A stretch of 64,000 nt of DNA from Methylobacterium sp. (GTDB lineage: Bacteria; Pseudomonadota; Alphaproteobacteria; Rhizobiales; Beijerinckiaceae), in the NCBI GenBank assembly GCA_002928875.1, contig PERO01000003.1, positions 124,001-188,000 of the forward strand. The letters run 5' to 3'. The position numbers and the translations under genes were made by a program. The notes under the pieces are model-generated. The model was not told the origin of the DNA, made no database searches, and saw nothing but the letters and a program-made list of their open reading frames with translations. This document shows positions 27,729 to 35,955 of this stretch, in pieces (position 1 is the stretch's first letter; each line of letters opens with the position of its first letter).

Positions 27729-28136
27729 GGTGTACCTCCAAAGAGTTTCGAGACCACGGGAGTTCCAGATTGTCGCCGGTTGCCCAACTTCGCTCTGGTG
27801 TTCCCTTTCGACGCTTTTCGTTTCCGGCCCCCCGGCAATGAAAAGCGACAGCGACAAGAACCTCCCGTCGCAAGCCGCACCATACTCGGCCTTCCCCCCG
27901 GTTCAACCGCGCAGTTGCTGTCAACAGGCCCGGCAGACGGCTTTTCAAACCCATGTTGCACAAACGTCACGCCTGCTTCCGGGCGCGATCCGGCCACTGG
28001 CCCGAAACGAGTCAGATCTTGAGGATTTGTTAGGAAATTTTCCGCTTCCGCCCGGTGGGGATGCGTTTTTCGGCGGCGATGGCCGGCCGGCAAGTCCGCG
28101 ATGCAAACGGGTGATTCCAGCCCGGATTCCGTCGTC
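27729..28136. other. 408-base gap upstream of the porin: promoter and 5' leader
   Basis: No gene is convincing here. For the minus-strand porin it must hold the promoter and a long leader. A TTGACA box is at 27917-27922 (minus strand), about 190 bases before the start, but no convincing -10 box lies at the right distance. Short open frames on both strands have no ribosome binding sites or recognisable motifs. A small RNA cannot be excluded. Confidence 0.4.
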
Positions 28137-28952
28137 TCAGGCCGGTTCGGAGGCATGTTCCGCTTCGTCCTGCCGCTTGCGCTTCAGATAGGCGCGCGCG
28201 GAGACGGGCAGGCAGCCCACATAGATGAGCGTCAGGGCCGACACTGTCTCGAACGGGTGAATCACCAGCAGCAGCGCCACGATGCCCGCCACCAGCAGCA
28301 AGGGAATCGCCCATTGGCGCGAAACCGGCGTCTTCAGGCCCTTGCCAGAGAAGGTCGGCAGCCAGCTGACGGCGAGAATGCCGCTCAGGATCGTCCAGAT
28401 CATCACGACGACCGTTTCGCCGACGAATTGCGGCAGGCCGGCGAGGTGCAGGTTGAGCGGCAGAAGCGCCATCATCGCGCCCGAAGGCGCCGGCACGCCA
28501 ACGGCGAAGGCCTTCTGCCATTCCGGCTTCTGCGGGCTGTCGATCATCACGTTGAAGCGCGCAAGCCGCAGGGCCTGCGCGAAGGCCAGAACCAGCCCGG
28601 CGATCCAGCCGGCGGTCTTCAGGTCCTTCATCACCCACATGTAGAGGACGAGCGCCGGTGCGCAACCGAAGCTGACGAAATCCGCGAGCGAATCGAGTTC
28701 GGCACCGAATCGCGAGGTTCCGCCGAGCGCCCGCGCGATGCGGCCGTCGAGCCCGTCCAGCACCGCCGCCACCATGATCGAGATCGAGGCCATGTCGAAC
28801 CGGCCCTCAAGCGCGAACTTCACCGCCGTCAGGCCCGCCGCGAGCGCCAGCAGCGTCACCAGGTTGGGAATGAGCATGCGGATCGGCACGGGCCGGAAAC
28901 GCCGCTGCGGCGGCGTCGGCTCGGGTTCGTAAGGCGGGAAGATCGTTTCCAT
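28137..28952 (-). CDS. pssA: CDP-diacylglycerol--serine O-phosphatidyltransferase
   Basis: PssA makes phosphatidylserine from CDP-diacylglycerol and serine in the inner membrane. The 271-residue protein has the CDP-alcohol phosphotransferase signature DGLDGRIARALG...GAELDSLADFVSFG, with its spaced aspartates, and about eight hydrophobic segments. The start ATG at 28952 begins METIFPP. A TTG one codon upstream also lies in frame. The start region is the first unit of a 94-bp tandem repeat that fills the gap to psd, so the segment carrying this start codon is present in three copies. psd lies upstream on the same strand and uses the product to make phosphatidylethanolamine. Confidence 0.93.
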   Translation of the reverse strand: METIFPPYEPEPTPPQRRFRPVPIRMLIPNLVTLLALAAGLTAVKFALEGRFDMASISIMVAAVLDGLDGRIARALGGTSRFGAELDSLADFVSFGCAPALVLYMWVMKDLKTAGWIAGLVLAFAQALRLARFNVMIDSPQKPEWQKAFAVGVPAPSGAMMALLPLNLHLAGLPQFVGETVVVMIWTILSGILAVSWLPTFSGKGLKTPVSRQWAIPLLLVAGIVALLLVIHPFETVSALTLIYVGCLPVSARAYLKRKRQDEAEHASEPA

Positions 28953-29217
28953 CAAACTCTCGGGTACTGTGCTGCCGCCTTACGATTCTTCACGTTTGAC
29001 GCCACGCCGCAAGCGGCGGGCTGTCGGGCGGGAAGATCGTTTCCATCACACTCTCGGACGCAGCAACTGCCGCCTTACGCTTCGCCTTTATGCCGCCATG
29101 CCGCAAGCGGCGGGCTTTCGGGCAGGAAGATCGTTTCCATCACACTCTCGGACACAGCAAATGCCGCCTTACGCTTCGCCTTTTTGACGCCACGCCGCAA
29201 GCGAGCCGCGCGCAGTG
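28936..29217. repeat. three tandem copies of a 94-bp unit spanning the pssA start and the psd-pssA gap
   Basis: The units start at 28936, 29030 and 29124. Each contains GAAGATCGTTTCCATCA near its start (minus strand: TGATGGAAACGATCTTC, the pssA start), then CTCTCGG, TGCCGCCTTACG, and a GCCGCAAGCGGC palindrome in the first two copies. The copies differ at a modest number of positions, so the expansion is not brand new. The repeat fills the whole space between pssA and psd. Confidence 0.9.
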
Positions 29218-29219
29218 CC

Positions 29220-29918
29220 TCAATCGACGCGGAAATTGCGCTGCGGCTCGGCGGAGCGCAGGTCGACCAGCACGGTCTCGCCGCCGATGGCCCGCTGCCC
29301 CTCGGTAACCAGCGCGCGTGCCTCCGCCGCGACATAGATATCCGTGCGCGAGCCAAATCGGATCAGGCCGAAACGCGCGCCGGCGGTGATCTCCTCACCT
29401 TCCTTCACGAAGCAGAGGATGCGCCGCGCGATCAGCCCGGCAATCTGCACGCAGCCGATCGGGCCCGAAGACGATTCGATCACGAGGCTGTTGCGTTCGT
29501 TGTCCTTCGAGGCCTTGTCGAGATCGGCATTCAGGAACAGGCCCGGCGTGTAGACAATCCTGCGGATCTTGCCCGAAACCGGCGCGCGGTTGATGTGCAC
29601 GTCGAACACCGAGAGGAACACCGAGATCATCAGCATCGGCTGGTCGCCGAGGCCCAGTTCCGCCGGCGGCACGGCCTGGCCCACGAAGCTCACGCGGCCA
29701 TCGGCCGGCGAGATCACGAGGCCTTCGCGCAACGGCGTCACGCGCTTCGGATCGCGGAAGAAATACGCCACGAACAAAGGCAGCAGCCAGAACAGCCAGC
29801 CCACGCGCGGCAGCAGCCAGTCCATCAGCAGCGCAAGCACCACCGCTCCCGCCACGAACAGGAATCCCTCCGGATGGATGGGCGTGATCTGCTTGCGAAT
29901 GGAGGCGATGATCGACAT
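29220..29918 (-). CDS. psd: phosphatidylserine decarboxylase proenzyme
   Basis: Psd decarboxylates phosphatidylserine to phosphatidylethanolamine. The 232-residue protein is the short prokaryotic type common in rhizobia. It has an N-terminal hydrophobic region (VLALLMDWLLPRVGWLFWLL), a FFRDPKR block, ISPADGRVSFVG, and the self-cleavage site GLIRFGSRTDIYV, where cleavage at Gly-Ser makes the pyruvoyl cofactor. The psd-pssA order on one strand fits sequential steps of phosphatidylethanolamine synthesis. The 94-bp tandem repeat begins just after its stop. Confidence 0.95.
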   Translation of the reverse strand: MSIIASIRKQITPIHPEGFLFVAGAVVLALLMDWLLPRVGWLFWLLPLFVAYFFRDPKRVTPLREGLVISPADGRVSFVGQAVPPAELGLGDQPMLMISVFLSVFDVHINRAPVSGKIRRIVYTPGLFLNADLDKASKDNERNSLVIESSSGPIGCVQIAGLIARRILCFVKEGEEITAGARFGLIRFGSRTDIYVAAEARALVTEGQRAIGGETVLVDLRSAEPQRNFRVD

Positions 29919-30255
29919 GGGTGAACTTTCCTGACGTGGCGGCGTTTCCCGCCCGAATGGGCTCCGGCCCTTGCGCAGGGGCGCTCCCTAACACGGGGCG
30001 GCGCGCAGGGGAAAGGGCGGGAACCAGGGCATAAAATCGGCTACAAACCTTTGTGATCGCGACGATTTGCCTAATAGCCAGCATTATTAAGTGTGATACT
30101 TTGTCGCACATGGCAGCGAAACCTGCCTGATTACGAGCGTACGCCCAAAGAAAATTGGTCAAGAATATCAGTTCTTTATATCAGAGTTATCGCAATATGC
30201 CGGGTCGTATCCGGTCCCGAATCGGGGACGAAAACGTCCGGCGGGGGAGGTTGTC
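29919..30255. other. 337-base divergent gap between psd and a small gene
   Basis: The psd-proximal half is GC-rich. From 30030 to 30190 the sequence is clearly AT-richer than the surroundings, with TATATC and TTATTAA-type runs, as expected of a promoter region for the small gene at 30256. An imperfect dyad TGTGATACTTTGTCGCACA lies at 30092-30110, and a GTCCC/GGGAC pair near 30215. No gene or known RNA motif was recognised. Confidence 0.35.
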
Positions 30256-30513
30256 ATGGATCATTCGCTTGGCATCGCCTGCATTGGTTACGGTTCATTG
30301 CGTATGTTGCGTGCGCATCGCTATCTGCTTGCTCCGGCCCAGACACCGGCGAGGCTCATCCTCGCGGAGCCGGACCCGGTGGCGTTCTGCGTCGAAGCCC
30401 TCGGTCGTGATCACCCGGAATGGGTCGATCGCATCGACCAGGATACCCGTCTGTTCATCCGCAGGCGCTTGCAGCGCGAGGCGGAGAGGACGGGACCCCA
30501 GCATCTCCATTGA
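30256..30513 (+). CDS. hypothetical small protein
   Basis: The predicted protein has 85 residues and is not recognised. GGGGGAGG lies 6 bases upstream of the ATG, and a strong rho-independent terminator follows 25 bases after the stop, so the unit looks like a real, monocistronic gene. There is no signal peptide or membrane segment. The second half has an acidic-then-basic pattern (DHPEWVDRIDQDTRLFIRRRLQREAERTG) that probably forms helices. It is divergent from psd and convergent with an ABC transporter gene. The AT-rich leader differs from the surrounding DNA. Confidence 0.6.
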   Translation: MDHSLGIACIGYGSLRMLRAHRYLLAPAQTPARLILAEPDPVAFCVEALGRDHPEWVDRIDQDTRLFIRRRLQREAERTGPQHLH

Positions 30514-30538
30514 CCGTCACGTTTTTGGGGGAACCAGA

Positions 30539-30567
30539 GGCGCCCGGCTCAGCCAGGCGCCTTTTTT
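30539..30567 (+). terminator. rho-independent terminator of the small gene at 30256
   Basis: GGCGCC at 30539-30544 and again at 30556-30561 form the outer stem, with an inner GGC/GCC pair, followed by six T. It terminates plus-strand transcription before the convergent ABC transporter gene. Confidence 0.85.
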
Positions 30568-30615
30568 GTTGTCTGCATGCCAGAGCCGGGGGCGGTCTGG
30601 CCCCTGGCGGCGGGC

Positions 30616-32508
30616 TCAGGTCTGCAGCGAGGTCCGCAGGCTCGGTTCCTCGGTCTCGGCCGCGCGCTTGAGCGTCTCGCGCGCGAGATCCACCTCGCGC
30701 TGGCGGTTCCACATGCCGGCATAGAGCCCGCCCTTCGCGAGCAATTCCTCATGCGTGCCGCTTTCGGCGATCACGCCCTTGTCGAGGACGATGATCTTGT
30801 CGGCATTCACCACCGTGGAAAGCCGATGCGCGATGACGAGCGTGGAGCGGCCGCGCGAGACGCGCTCCAGCGCATCCTGGATTTCCTTCTCGGTGTAGCT
30901 GTCGAGCGCGCTCGTCGCCTCGTCGAGCACGAGGATCGGCGGGCCCTTGAGGATCGTCCGCGCGATGGCGACGCGCTGCTTCTCCCCGCCCGAGAGTTTC
31001 AGGCCCCGCTCGCCCACCTGCGAATCGTAGCCTTCCGGCAGTTGGCGGATGAACGGATCGATCTGCGCGAGCCCCGCTGCCTTCTCGATCGCCGGCTTGT
31101 CGGCGTCGTGGCGGCCATAGCCGATATTGTAGGCGATGGTGTCGTTGAAGAGCACGGTGTCCTGCGGCACGATCCCGATGGAATCGCGCAAGGAGATCTG
31201 CGTCACGTTGCGGATGTCCTGCCCGTCGATGGTGATGCGCCCGTCGATCACGTCGTAGAAGCGGAAGAGCAGGCGCGACAGGGTGGATTTGCCGGCGCCC
31301 GACGGCCCGACGATCGCCACCGTCTGGCCCGGCGGCACCTCGAAGGTCACACCCTTGAGGATCGCGCGCTCGGGCACGTAATGGAACTTCACGTTCTCGA
31401 AGCGGATGCGGCCCTCATTCACCACGAGCGGCTGCGCATCCGGGCGGTCTTCCACCTCGGCATTCTTGTTCAGGATGTCGAACATCTTCTCGATGTCGAC
31501 GATGGCCTGCTTGATCTCGCGATAGACCATGCCCATGAAGTTCAGCGGCTGGTAGAGCTGGATCATCAGCGCGTTGATCATCACGAAATGCCCGACCGAG
31601 TTCTTCCCCGCGACGACATCGGCGGCGGACATGGCCATGCAGAGCGTCAGCGCCAGCGTGAAGATGATGGCCTGCCCCGTGTTGAGCAGCGCGAGCGAGG
31701 TATAGGTCTTGATGGACGCCCGCTCGTATTGCGCAAGTGAGCGATCGTAGCGGCCGCGCTCGCGCGCTTCGGCCCCGAAATATTTCACGGTCTCGAAATT
31801 CAGGAGCGAATCCACCGCCTTGGCATTGGCGTCGGTGTCGCTCTCGTTCATGCGCCGGCGGATTTCCATGCGCCATTGCGTGGCCTTCACCGTGAACCAG
31901 AGATAGATCACGATCATCACCAGCACGGTGACGACATAGCGCCAGTCGAACTCGATCGCGAAGACGCCGATCACCAGCACGAACTCGACGATGGTGGGGA
32001 TGAGCGTCATCAGCGTCATCCGCGTGAGTTCCTCGATGCCGTCCCGCCCGCGCTCGAGCACGCGGGTCAGCCCGCCGGTCTTGCGTTCGAGGTGGAAGCG
32101 CAGCGAGAGCCTGTGCATGTGGGAGAAGGTGCGCAAGGCGAGCTGGCGCACGGCATTCATCGCCACCTTCGCGAACAGCCCCTCGCGGATCTGCGTGAAG
32201 ATCACCATCAGGATGCGCACCGCGCCGTAGAGCACCACCGCGAGGACGGGCGCCGCGATCAGCCAGCCCAGATTGCCGACCTCGTCGATCTTGCCGCCGG
32301 AGGCCGCCACCAGCGCATCCGTGGCCCATTTGAAGGTGTAGGGCATCAGGATCGTGAAGCCCTTCGCCACAAGGATCAGCGCCAGCGAGAACCCGATGGT
32401 GCGCTGCAGGTCAGGCCGGTCCTGCGGCCACAGGAAGGGCCAGAGCCCGCGGATGGTGGTGAACAGCGAAGCTTCGCCCATGCGGGCGGACGGGGACGGG
32501 CTCGACAC
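30616..32508 (-). CDS. Atm1-type ABC exporter (fused permease and ATPase)
   Basis: The 630-residue half-transporter has an N-terminal six-helix membrane domain and a C-terminal ATPase with Walker A GPSGAGKST, signature LSGGEKQRVAIARTIL and Walker B ILVLDEATSALD. The segment NESDTDANAKAVDSLLNFETVKYFGAE (given here by its key features: the DTDANAKAVDSLLNFE run) marks the Atm1/ABCB7/HMT1 subgroup, which exports glutathione or glutathione-bound sulfur and metals. Bacterial Atm1 has been linked to heavy-metal tolerance. The frame opens with GTG at 32508; ATG at 32481 is an alternative. It is divergent from the LOG gene. A glutathione reductase gene lies about 22 kb away but is not linked. Confidence 0.9.
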   Translation of the reverse strand: MSSPSPSARMGEASLFTTIRGLWPFLWPQDRPDLQRTIGFSLALILVAKGFTILMPYTFKWATDALVAASGGKIDEVGNLGWLIAAPVLAVVLYGAVRILMVIFTQIREGLFAKVAMNAVRQLALRTFSHMHRLSLRFHLERKTGGLTRVLERGRDGIEELTRMTLMTLIPTIVEFVLVIGVFAIEFDWRYVVTVLVMIVIYLWFTVKATQWRMEIRRRMNESDTDANAKAVDSLLNFETVKYFGAEARERGRYDRSLAQYERASIKTYTSLALLNTGQAIIFTLALTLCMAMSAADVVAGKNSVGHFVMINALMIQLYQPLNFMGMVYREIKQAIVDIEKMFDILNKNAEVEDRPDAQPLVVNEGRIRFENVKFHYVPERAILKGVTFEVPPGQTVAIVGPSGAGKSTLSRLLFRFYDVIDGRITIDGQDIRNVTQISLRDSIGIVPQDTVLFNDTIAYNIGYGRHDADKPAIEKAAGLAQIDPFIRQLPEGYDSQVGERGLKLSGGEKQRVAIARTILKGPPILVLDEATSALDSYTEKEIQDALERVSRGRSTLVIAHRLSTVVNADKIIVLDKGVIAESGTHEELLAKGGLYAGMWNRQREVDLARETLKRAAETEEPSLRTSLQT

Positions 32509-32702
32509 CTGGACGAATTCCTGTTCGAAACGATTGGGCCGCGAGCGGCCGGCAAATCCGGCGCGGCCCGAGAGCGGGAGGCGCGGCGGTTCGCCGCGAC
32601 CCTTGCAAGATAGGCATCGACGACCGGCTTGTCATGCCCCGCACGGGGATTTTCCTCAGCCGGCCTCTTGCGATCCAACGGAAAAGCGGGCGGGATCGCG
32701 CC

Positions 32703-33275
32703 ATGACGATTCGATCCATCTGTGTGTTCTGCGGCTCCGGAAACGGCACGGACCCGCGTTTTCTCGCCGCTGCCGAAACGCTGGGCCGGCTCATGGCCGA
32801 GAACGACCTCCGCCTGGTTTATGGCGGGGGTTCGAGCGGGCTGATGGGCGCGGTCGCGCGCTCGGTCGTCAGCCATGGCGGCCATGTCACCGGCATCATC
32901 CCGGATTTTCTGAAGGCGCGCGAGATGATGCTCGACGGCGCGCAGGAAATGCATGTCACGCGCAACATGCACGAGCGGAAGATGCTGATGTTCGAGAAGG
33001 CGGATGCCTTCGTGGCCCTGCCCGGCGGCATCGGCACGCTGGAGGAGGTGGTCGAACAGCTCACCTGGAGCCAGCTGGGCCAGCACGAGAAGCCGGTCAT
33101 CCTGGCGAATATCGCCGGGTTCTGGAAGCCGCTGATGGTGCTTTTCGCCCATATGCGCGAGACGGCCTTCATCCGCGCCGGGCTCGAGGTGCGCTACCAG
33201 ATCGCCGAGCGGGTGGAGGAAATCATTCCCATGCTGCGCGAAACCGAGAGCCTGCGGGCGAAGCTTGCCGATTAA
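32703..33275 (+). CDS. LOG-family (TIGR00730) nucleotide phosphoribohydrolase
   Basis: The 190-residue Rossmann-fold protein has the LOG signature PGGIGTLEEVVEQLTW with the preceding MHERKMLMFEKADAFVALPG, and an N-terminal VFCGSGNGTDPRF block. Relatives release a base from nucleoside 5'-monophosphates: plant LOG activates cytokinins, and bacterial members act on AMP and similar nucleotides. The start at 32703 begins MTIRSICVFCGS; a frame to 32634 is unlikely. It is a single gene divergent from the ABC exporter. Whether it makes cytokinin or serves nucleotide metabolism cannot be told from sequence. Confidence 0.9.
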   Translation: MTIRSICVFCGSGNGTDPRFLAAAETLGRLMAENDLRLVYGGGSSGLMGAVARSVVSHGGHVTGIIPDFLKAREMMLDGAQEMHVTRNMHERKMLMFEKADAFVALPGGIGTLEEVVEQLTWSQLGQHEKPVILANIAGFWKPLMVLFAHMRETAFIRAGLEVRYQIAERVEEIIPMLRETESLRAKLAD

Positions 33276-33369
33276 GCCCTTCGTCAACAAAACCTTTCGC
33301 GACCGCTCTTGATTTCTCCACAAATCGGGCGAATGTTTCCTGCCGAGTACATCGAGTGGGGATTGACGA

Positions 33370-33711
33370 ATGCGTACCAAGGTTCTGATGGCCCTGCTGG
33401 CCGGTGTTCCGGTGCTGGCCACAAGCAATGCGATGGCGCAGCAGGCGCGGCCAGTGCCGAAAAACGCAAGCGAAGCCATCGTCGTGAATGGCCGCAACGT
33501 CGCCGTGACAGGCCTCGAGATCACCTCGGCGAAGGGCGACAAGGTCGGCACGCTGCAGAAGGCGCTGGAGCCCGGCAAGCGGATGACCTTCCGGTTCCGC
33601 CCGCGCAATGGCTGCGTGTTCACCATCGCCGCGGCCTTCGCGGACGAGGTGGAGTTCGAGCCGACCGAGCAGGATCTCTGCGTCGACAAGGTCATCCGCT
33701 TCGTGGATTGA
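33370..33711 (+). CDS. small secreted protein of unknown function
   Basis: The 113-residue product has a typical signal peptide (MRTKVLMALLAGVPVLATSN, cleavage after AMA), leaving a mature protein of about 90 residues. Two cysteines (NGCVFTI and DLCVDKV) could form a disulfide. The core AIVVNGRNVAVTGLEITSAKGDKVG looks like a beta-rich domain. A TTCG-loop terminator follows directly after the stop, so it is monocistronic. No family is recognised with confidence. Confidence 0.75.
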   Translation: MRTKVLMALLAGVPVLATSNAMAQQARPVPKNASEAIVVNGRNVAVTGLEITSAKGDKVGTLQKALEPGKRMTFRFRPRNGCVFTIAAAFADEVEFEPTEQDLCVDKVIRFVD

Positions 33712-33718
33712 GCCTTCG

Positions 33719-33739
33719 AAGGGGCTTCGGCCCCTTTTT
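33719..33739 (+). terminator. rho-independent terminator of the secreted-protein gene
   Basis: A GGGGC-TTCG-GCCCC hairpin (33721-33734), extended by AA/TT, with five T at 33735-33739. The very stable TTCG tetraloop and T run are typical. It overlaps the last base of convergent cimA. Confidence 0.9.
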
Positions 33740-35364
33740 CACTCCGCCGGCAGGTTGCCGGCCATGTGCATCCTCAGCAGCTTGTAGACCACCGAATCCG
33801 TCAGCGCCTGGAACGAGGCGTCGATGATGTTGGCGCTCACGCCCACCGTGGTCCAGCTTTCGCCGGTCTCGTCGGTCGAATCGATTAGCACGCGCGTCAC
33901 GGCATCGGTGCCGCCCTGGAAGATCCGGACCTTGAAATCCGTCAGCTTCAAGCCCTTGATCGAACTCTGGTATCGGCCGAGATCCTTGCGCAGGGCCTTG
34001 TCGAGCGCGTTTACGGGGCCATCGCCCTCCGCCGCCGAGATGCGGCTGGTCTCGCCGATCCTGACCTTCACGATCGCCTCGGAGAAGGTGACGAGATCGC
34101 CCTTGGCGTTGTAGCGGCGCTCCACATTCACCTTGAAGCGCTCGACCTTGAAGAATTCCGGCACACGCCCGAGCAGGCGCTGCGCGAGCACGTAGAAGCT
34201 CGCATCCGCCCCCTCGTAGGAATAGCCGAGCGCCTCGCGCTCCTTCACCTCGTCGAGGATTCGCGTGACGCGGGGGTCATCCTTCGCCACCGCCACGCCC
34301 AGACGCTCCAGTTCCGCCAGCACGTTGGAGCGCCCGGCCTGCGTGGAGACCAGCACAAGCCGGCGATTGCCCAGTTTCTCGGGCTCGACATGCTCGTAGG
34401 TCTTGGGGTCCTTGATGAGCGCGGAGGCATGAATGCCCGCCTTCGTGGCGAAGGCCGAGGCACCGACATAGGGCGCCTGCCGGTTCGGCACGCGGTTCAG
34501 CAACTCGTCGAAGCCGCGCGACACCGCCGAGAGCGTGGCCAAGGCCGCATCCGTGACGCCGATCTCGAATTTCTCCGCGAAATCCGCCTTCAGCTTCAGC
34601 GTGGGGATCAAAGTGCAGAGATTGGCATTGCCGCAGCGCTCGCCGAGGCCGTTCAGCGTGCCCTGGATCTGCCGGGCTCCGGCGCGCACGGCGGCGAGGC
34701 TGTTCGCCACGGCGTGCCCCGTATCGTCATGCGCGTGGATGCCGAGCCGCACGCCCGGCACGGCTTTCACCACCTCGCCCACGATGGCCTCCACTTCATG
34801 GGGCAGCGTGCCGCCATTCGTGTCGCAGAGCACCACCCAGCTCGCGCCCGCCGCATGCGCCGTCCGCACGCAATCCAGCGCATAGGCGCGGTTTGCCTTG
34901 AAGCCATCGAAGAAATGCTCGCAATCGACCATCGCTTCTTTGCCTGCGCCGATGGCGGCCTTCACGCTCTCGCCCAGCCCCGCGAGGTTCTCTTCCAAGG
35001 TCGCGCCGAGCGCGAATTCCACGTGATAATCCCATGACTTGGCAACGAAGCAGATCGCCGTGCCGCCGGCCTGCACCAGGGCCTGCAAGCCGGGATCGTT
35101 GGAGGCGGAAACGCCCGCGCGCTTCGTCATCCCGAAAGCGGTGAAGGTCGCGCGGGTCTGCGGCGGATGCGCGAAGAATTTCGTATCGACCGGATTGGCA
35201 GCGGGATAACCGCCCTCGATGTAATCCACGCCGAGCTTGTCGAGCATCTCGGCGATGCGGCGCTTGTCGGCGAGCGAGAAATCCACGCCCGTGGTCTGCG
35301 CGCCATCGCGCAGGGTGGTGTCGAACAGGAAGAGGCGTTCCCTCGCCGGGGCAAGCTGGGTCAT
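33739..35364 (-). CDS. cimA: citramalate synthase
   Basis: CimA condenses acetyl-CoA and pyruvate to (R)-citramalate, which leads to 2-oxobutyrate for isoleucine without threonine. The 541-residue protein has the HMGL catalytic barrel starting FLFDTTLRDGAQTTG, with YIEGGYPAANP and LGIHAHDDTGHAVANS, and a C-terminal LeuA-like regulatory domain (SSIKGLKLTDFKVRIF, WTTVGVSANIIDASFQAL). The block pattern fits the TIGR00977 type of citramalate synthase rather than 2-isopropylmalate synthase. The ATG at 35364 overlaps the upstream GFA stop (ATGA) and is preferred over an in-frame ATG at 35379. A threonine ammonia-lyase gene in the same window gives a parallel route. Confidence 0.9.
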   Translation of the reverse strand: MTQLAPARERLFLFDTTLRDGAQTTGVDFSLADKRRIAEMLDKLGVDYIEGGYPAANPVDTKFFAHPPQTRATFTAFGMTKRAGVSASNDPGLQALVQAGGTAICFVAKSWDYHVEFALGATLEENLAGLGESVKAAIGAGKEAMVDCEHFFDGFKANRAYALDCVRTAHAAGASWVVLCDTNGGTLPHEVEAIVGEVVKAVPGVRLGIHAHDDTGHAVANSLAAVRAGARQIQGTLNGLGERCGNANLCTLIPTLKLKADFAEKFEIGVTDAALATLSAVSRGFDELLNRVPNRQAPYVGASAFATKAGIHASALIKDPKTYEHVEPEKLGNRRLVLVSTQAGRSNVLAELERLGVAVAKDDPRVTRILDEVKEREALGYSYEGADASFYVLAQRLLGRVPEFFKVERFKVNVERRYNAKGDLVTFSEAIVKVRIGETSRISAAEGDGPVNALDKALRKDLGRYQSSIKGLKLTDFKVRIFQGGTDAVTRVLIDSTDETGESWTTVGVSANIIDASFQALTDSVVYKLLRMHMAGNLPAE

Positions 35365-35828
35365 GACCGGGGTTTCCAATCGGTCGTGTCGTGATCAGGG
35401 TGCTGGAAGGAGCGGTTTGCAGCCATGATCGGCGCGTATTTCGCCTTCTGCTCGGGTGTGCGCACGGACAGCGTCTCCAGCCCCTCGCACCAGGGAATGC
35501 GCTGCTCCTCGGCGAGCTGCGTCTCCGGCGGGATGGCAGCGGGGTCATCGAAGGCGCAGATCGCGAGGTCGATATATTCCGCCTCGAGATATTCATAGGT
35601 CAGCGGCGTTCCACATTCGCCGCAGAAGCCGCGCCGAACCTTCTCGGAAGAGCGGAAATGCTTCGGCGCACCGCGCGTCCATTCCACTTTTTCCGCGACA
35701 ACCAAGGCGCCGAACGGGGCGGCAAAGGCCTTCTGGCACATGCGGCAATGGCAGATGGAAGGGCGCTTCAGCCCCCCCGCCCTGAAGCGCACGGCGCCAC
35801 ACTGGCAACCACCGGAAAGCGATGTCAT
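35361..35828 (-). CDS. GFA-family (glutathione-dependent formaldehyde-activating-like) zinc protein
   Basis: The 155-residue protein has the GFA fold's zinc cysteines: SGGCQCGAVRF, ICHCRMCQKAF and GFCGECGTPLTYEY. The last gives the structural site, the first two the likely catalytic one. Most GFA proteins are not the formaldehyde enzyme of Paracoccus; the true role is usually unknown, and a detoxifying or thiol-binding function is only a guess. The stop overlaps the cimA start by 4 bases, so the two are translationally coupled, though a link to isoleucine synthesis is not obvious. A family 2 repeat lies upstream. Confidence 0.85.
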   Translation of the reverse strand: MTSLSGGCQCGAVRFRAGGLKRPSICHCRMCQKAFAAPFGALVVAEKVEWTRGAPKHFRSSEKVRRGFCGECGTPLTYEYLEAEYIDLAICAFDDPAAIPPETQLAEEQRIPWCEGLETLSVRTPEQKAKYAPIMAANRSFQHPDHDTTDWKPRS

Positions 35829-35846
35829 GGCGTGGACTCTCTCGAC

Positions 35847-35938
35847 GTCCTGCCCCGGCCTGGCCCGGGCTTCCACGACCCGGAGAAAACACACGGATGG
35901 CAAAGACGTGGATGGCCGGAACAAGCCCGGCCATGACG
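35847..35938. repeat. palindromic intergenic repeat, family 2 (copy A)
   Basis: The ends read GTCCTGCCCCGGCCTGGCCC and AACAAGCCCGGCCATGAC, with an inner TTCCACGACC / ACGTGGATGG pair. It is related to the copy at 54168. Such CGTGGATGGCCGG...CAAGCCCGGCCATGAC elements are widespread in Hyphomicrobiales genomes. It lies between cysS and the GFA gene. Confidence 0.7.
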
Positions 35939-35955
35939 GTTGGGAAGCGCCGTGC

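Noticed and set aside
27917-27922. TTGACA box as the -35 of the porin promoter
   Set aside because: No acceptable -10 element at 16-18 bases, and it is far from the start; left only as a note in the gap entry.
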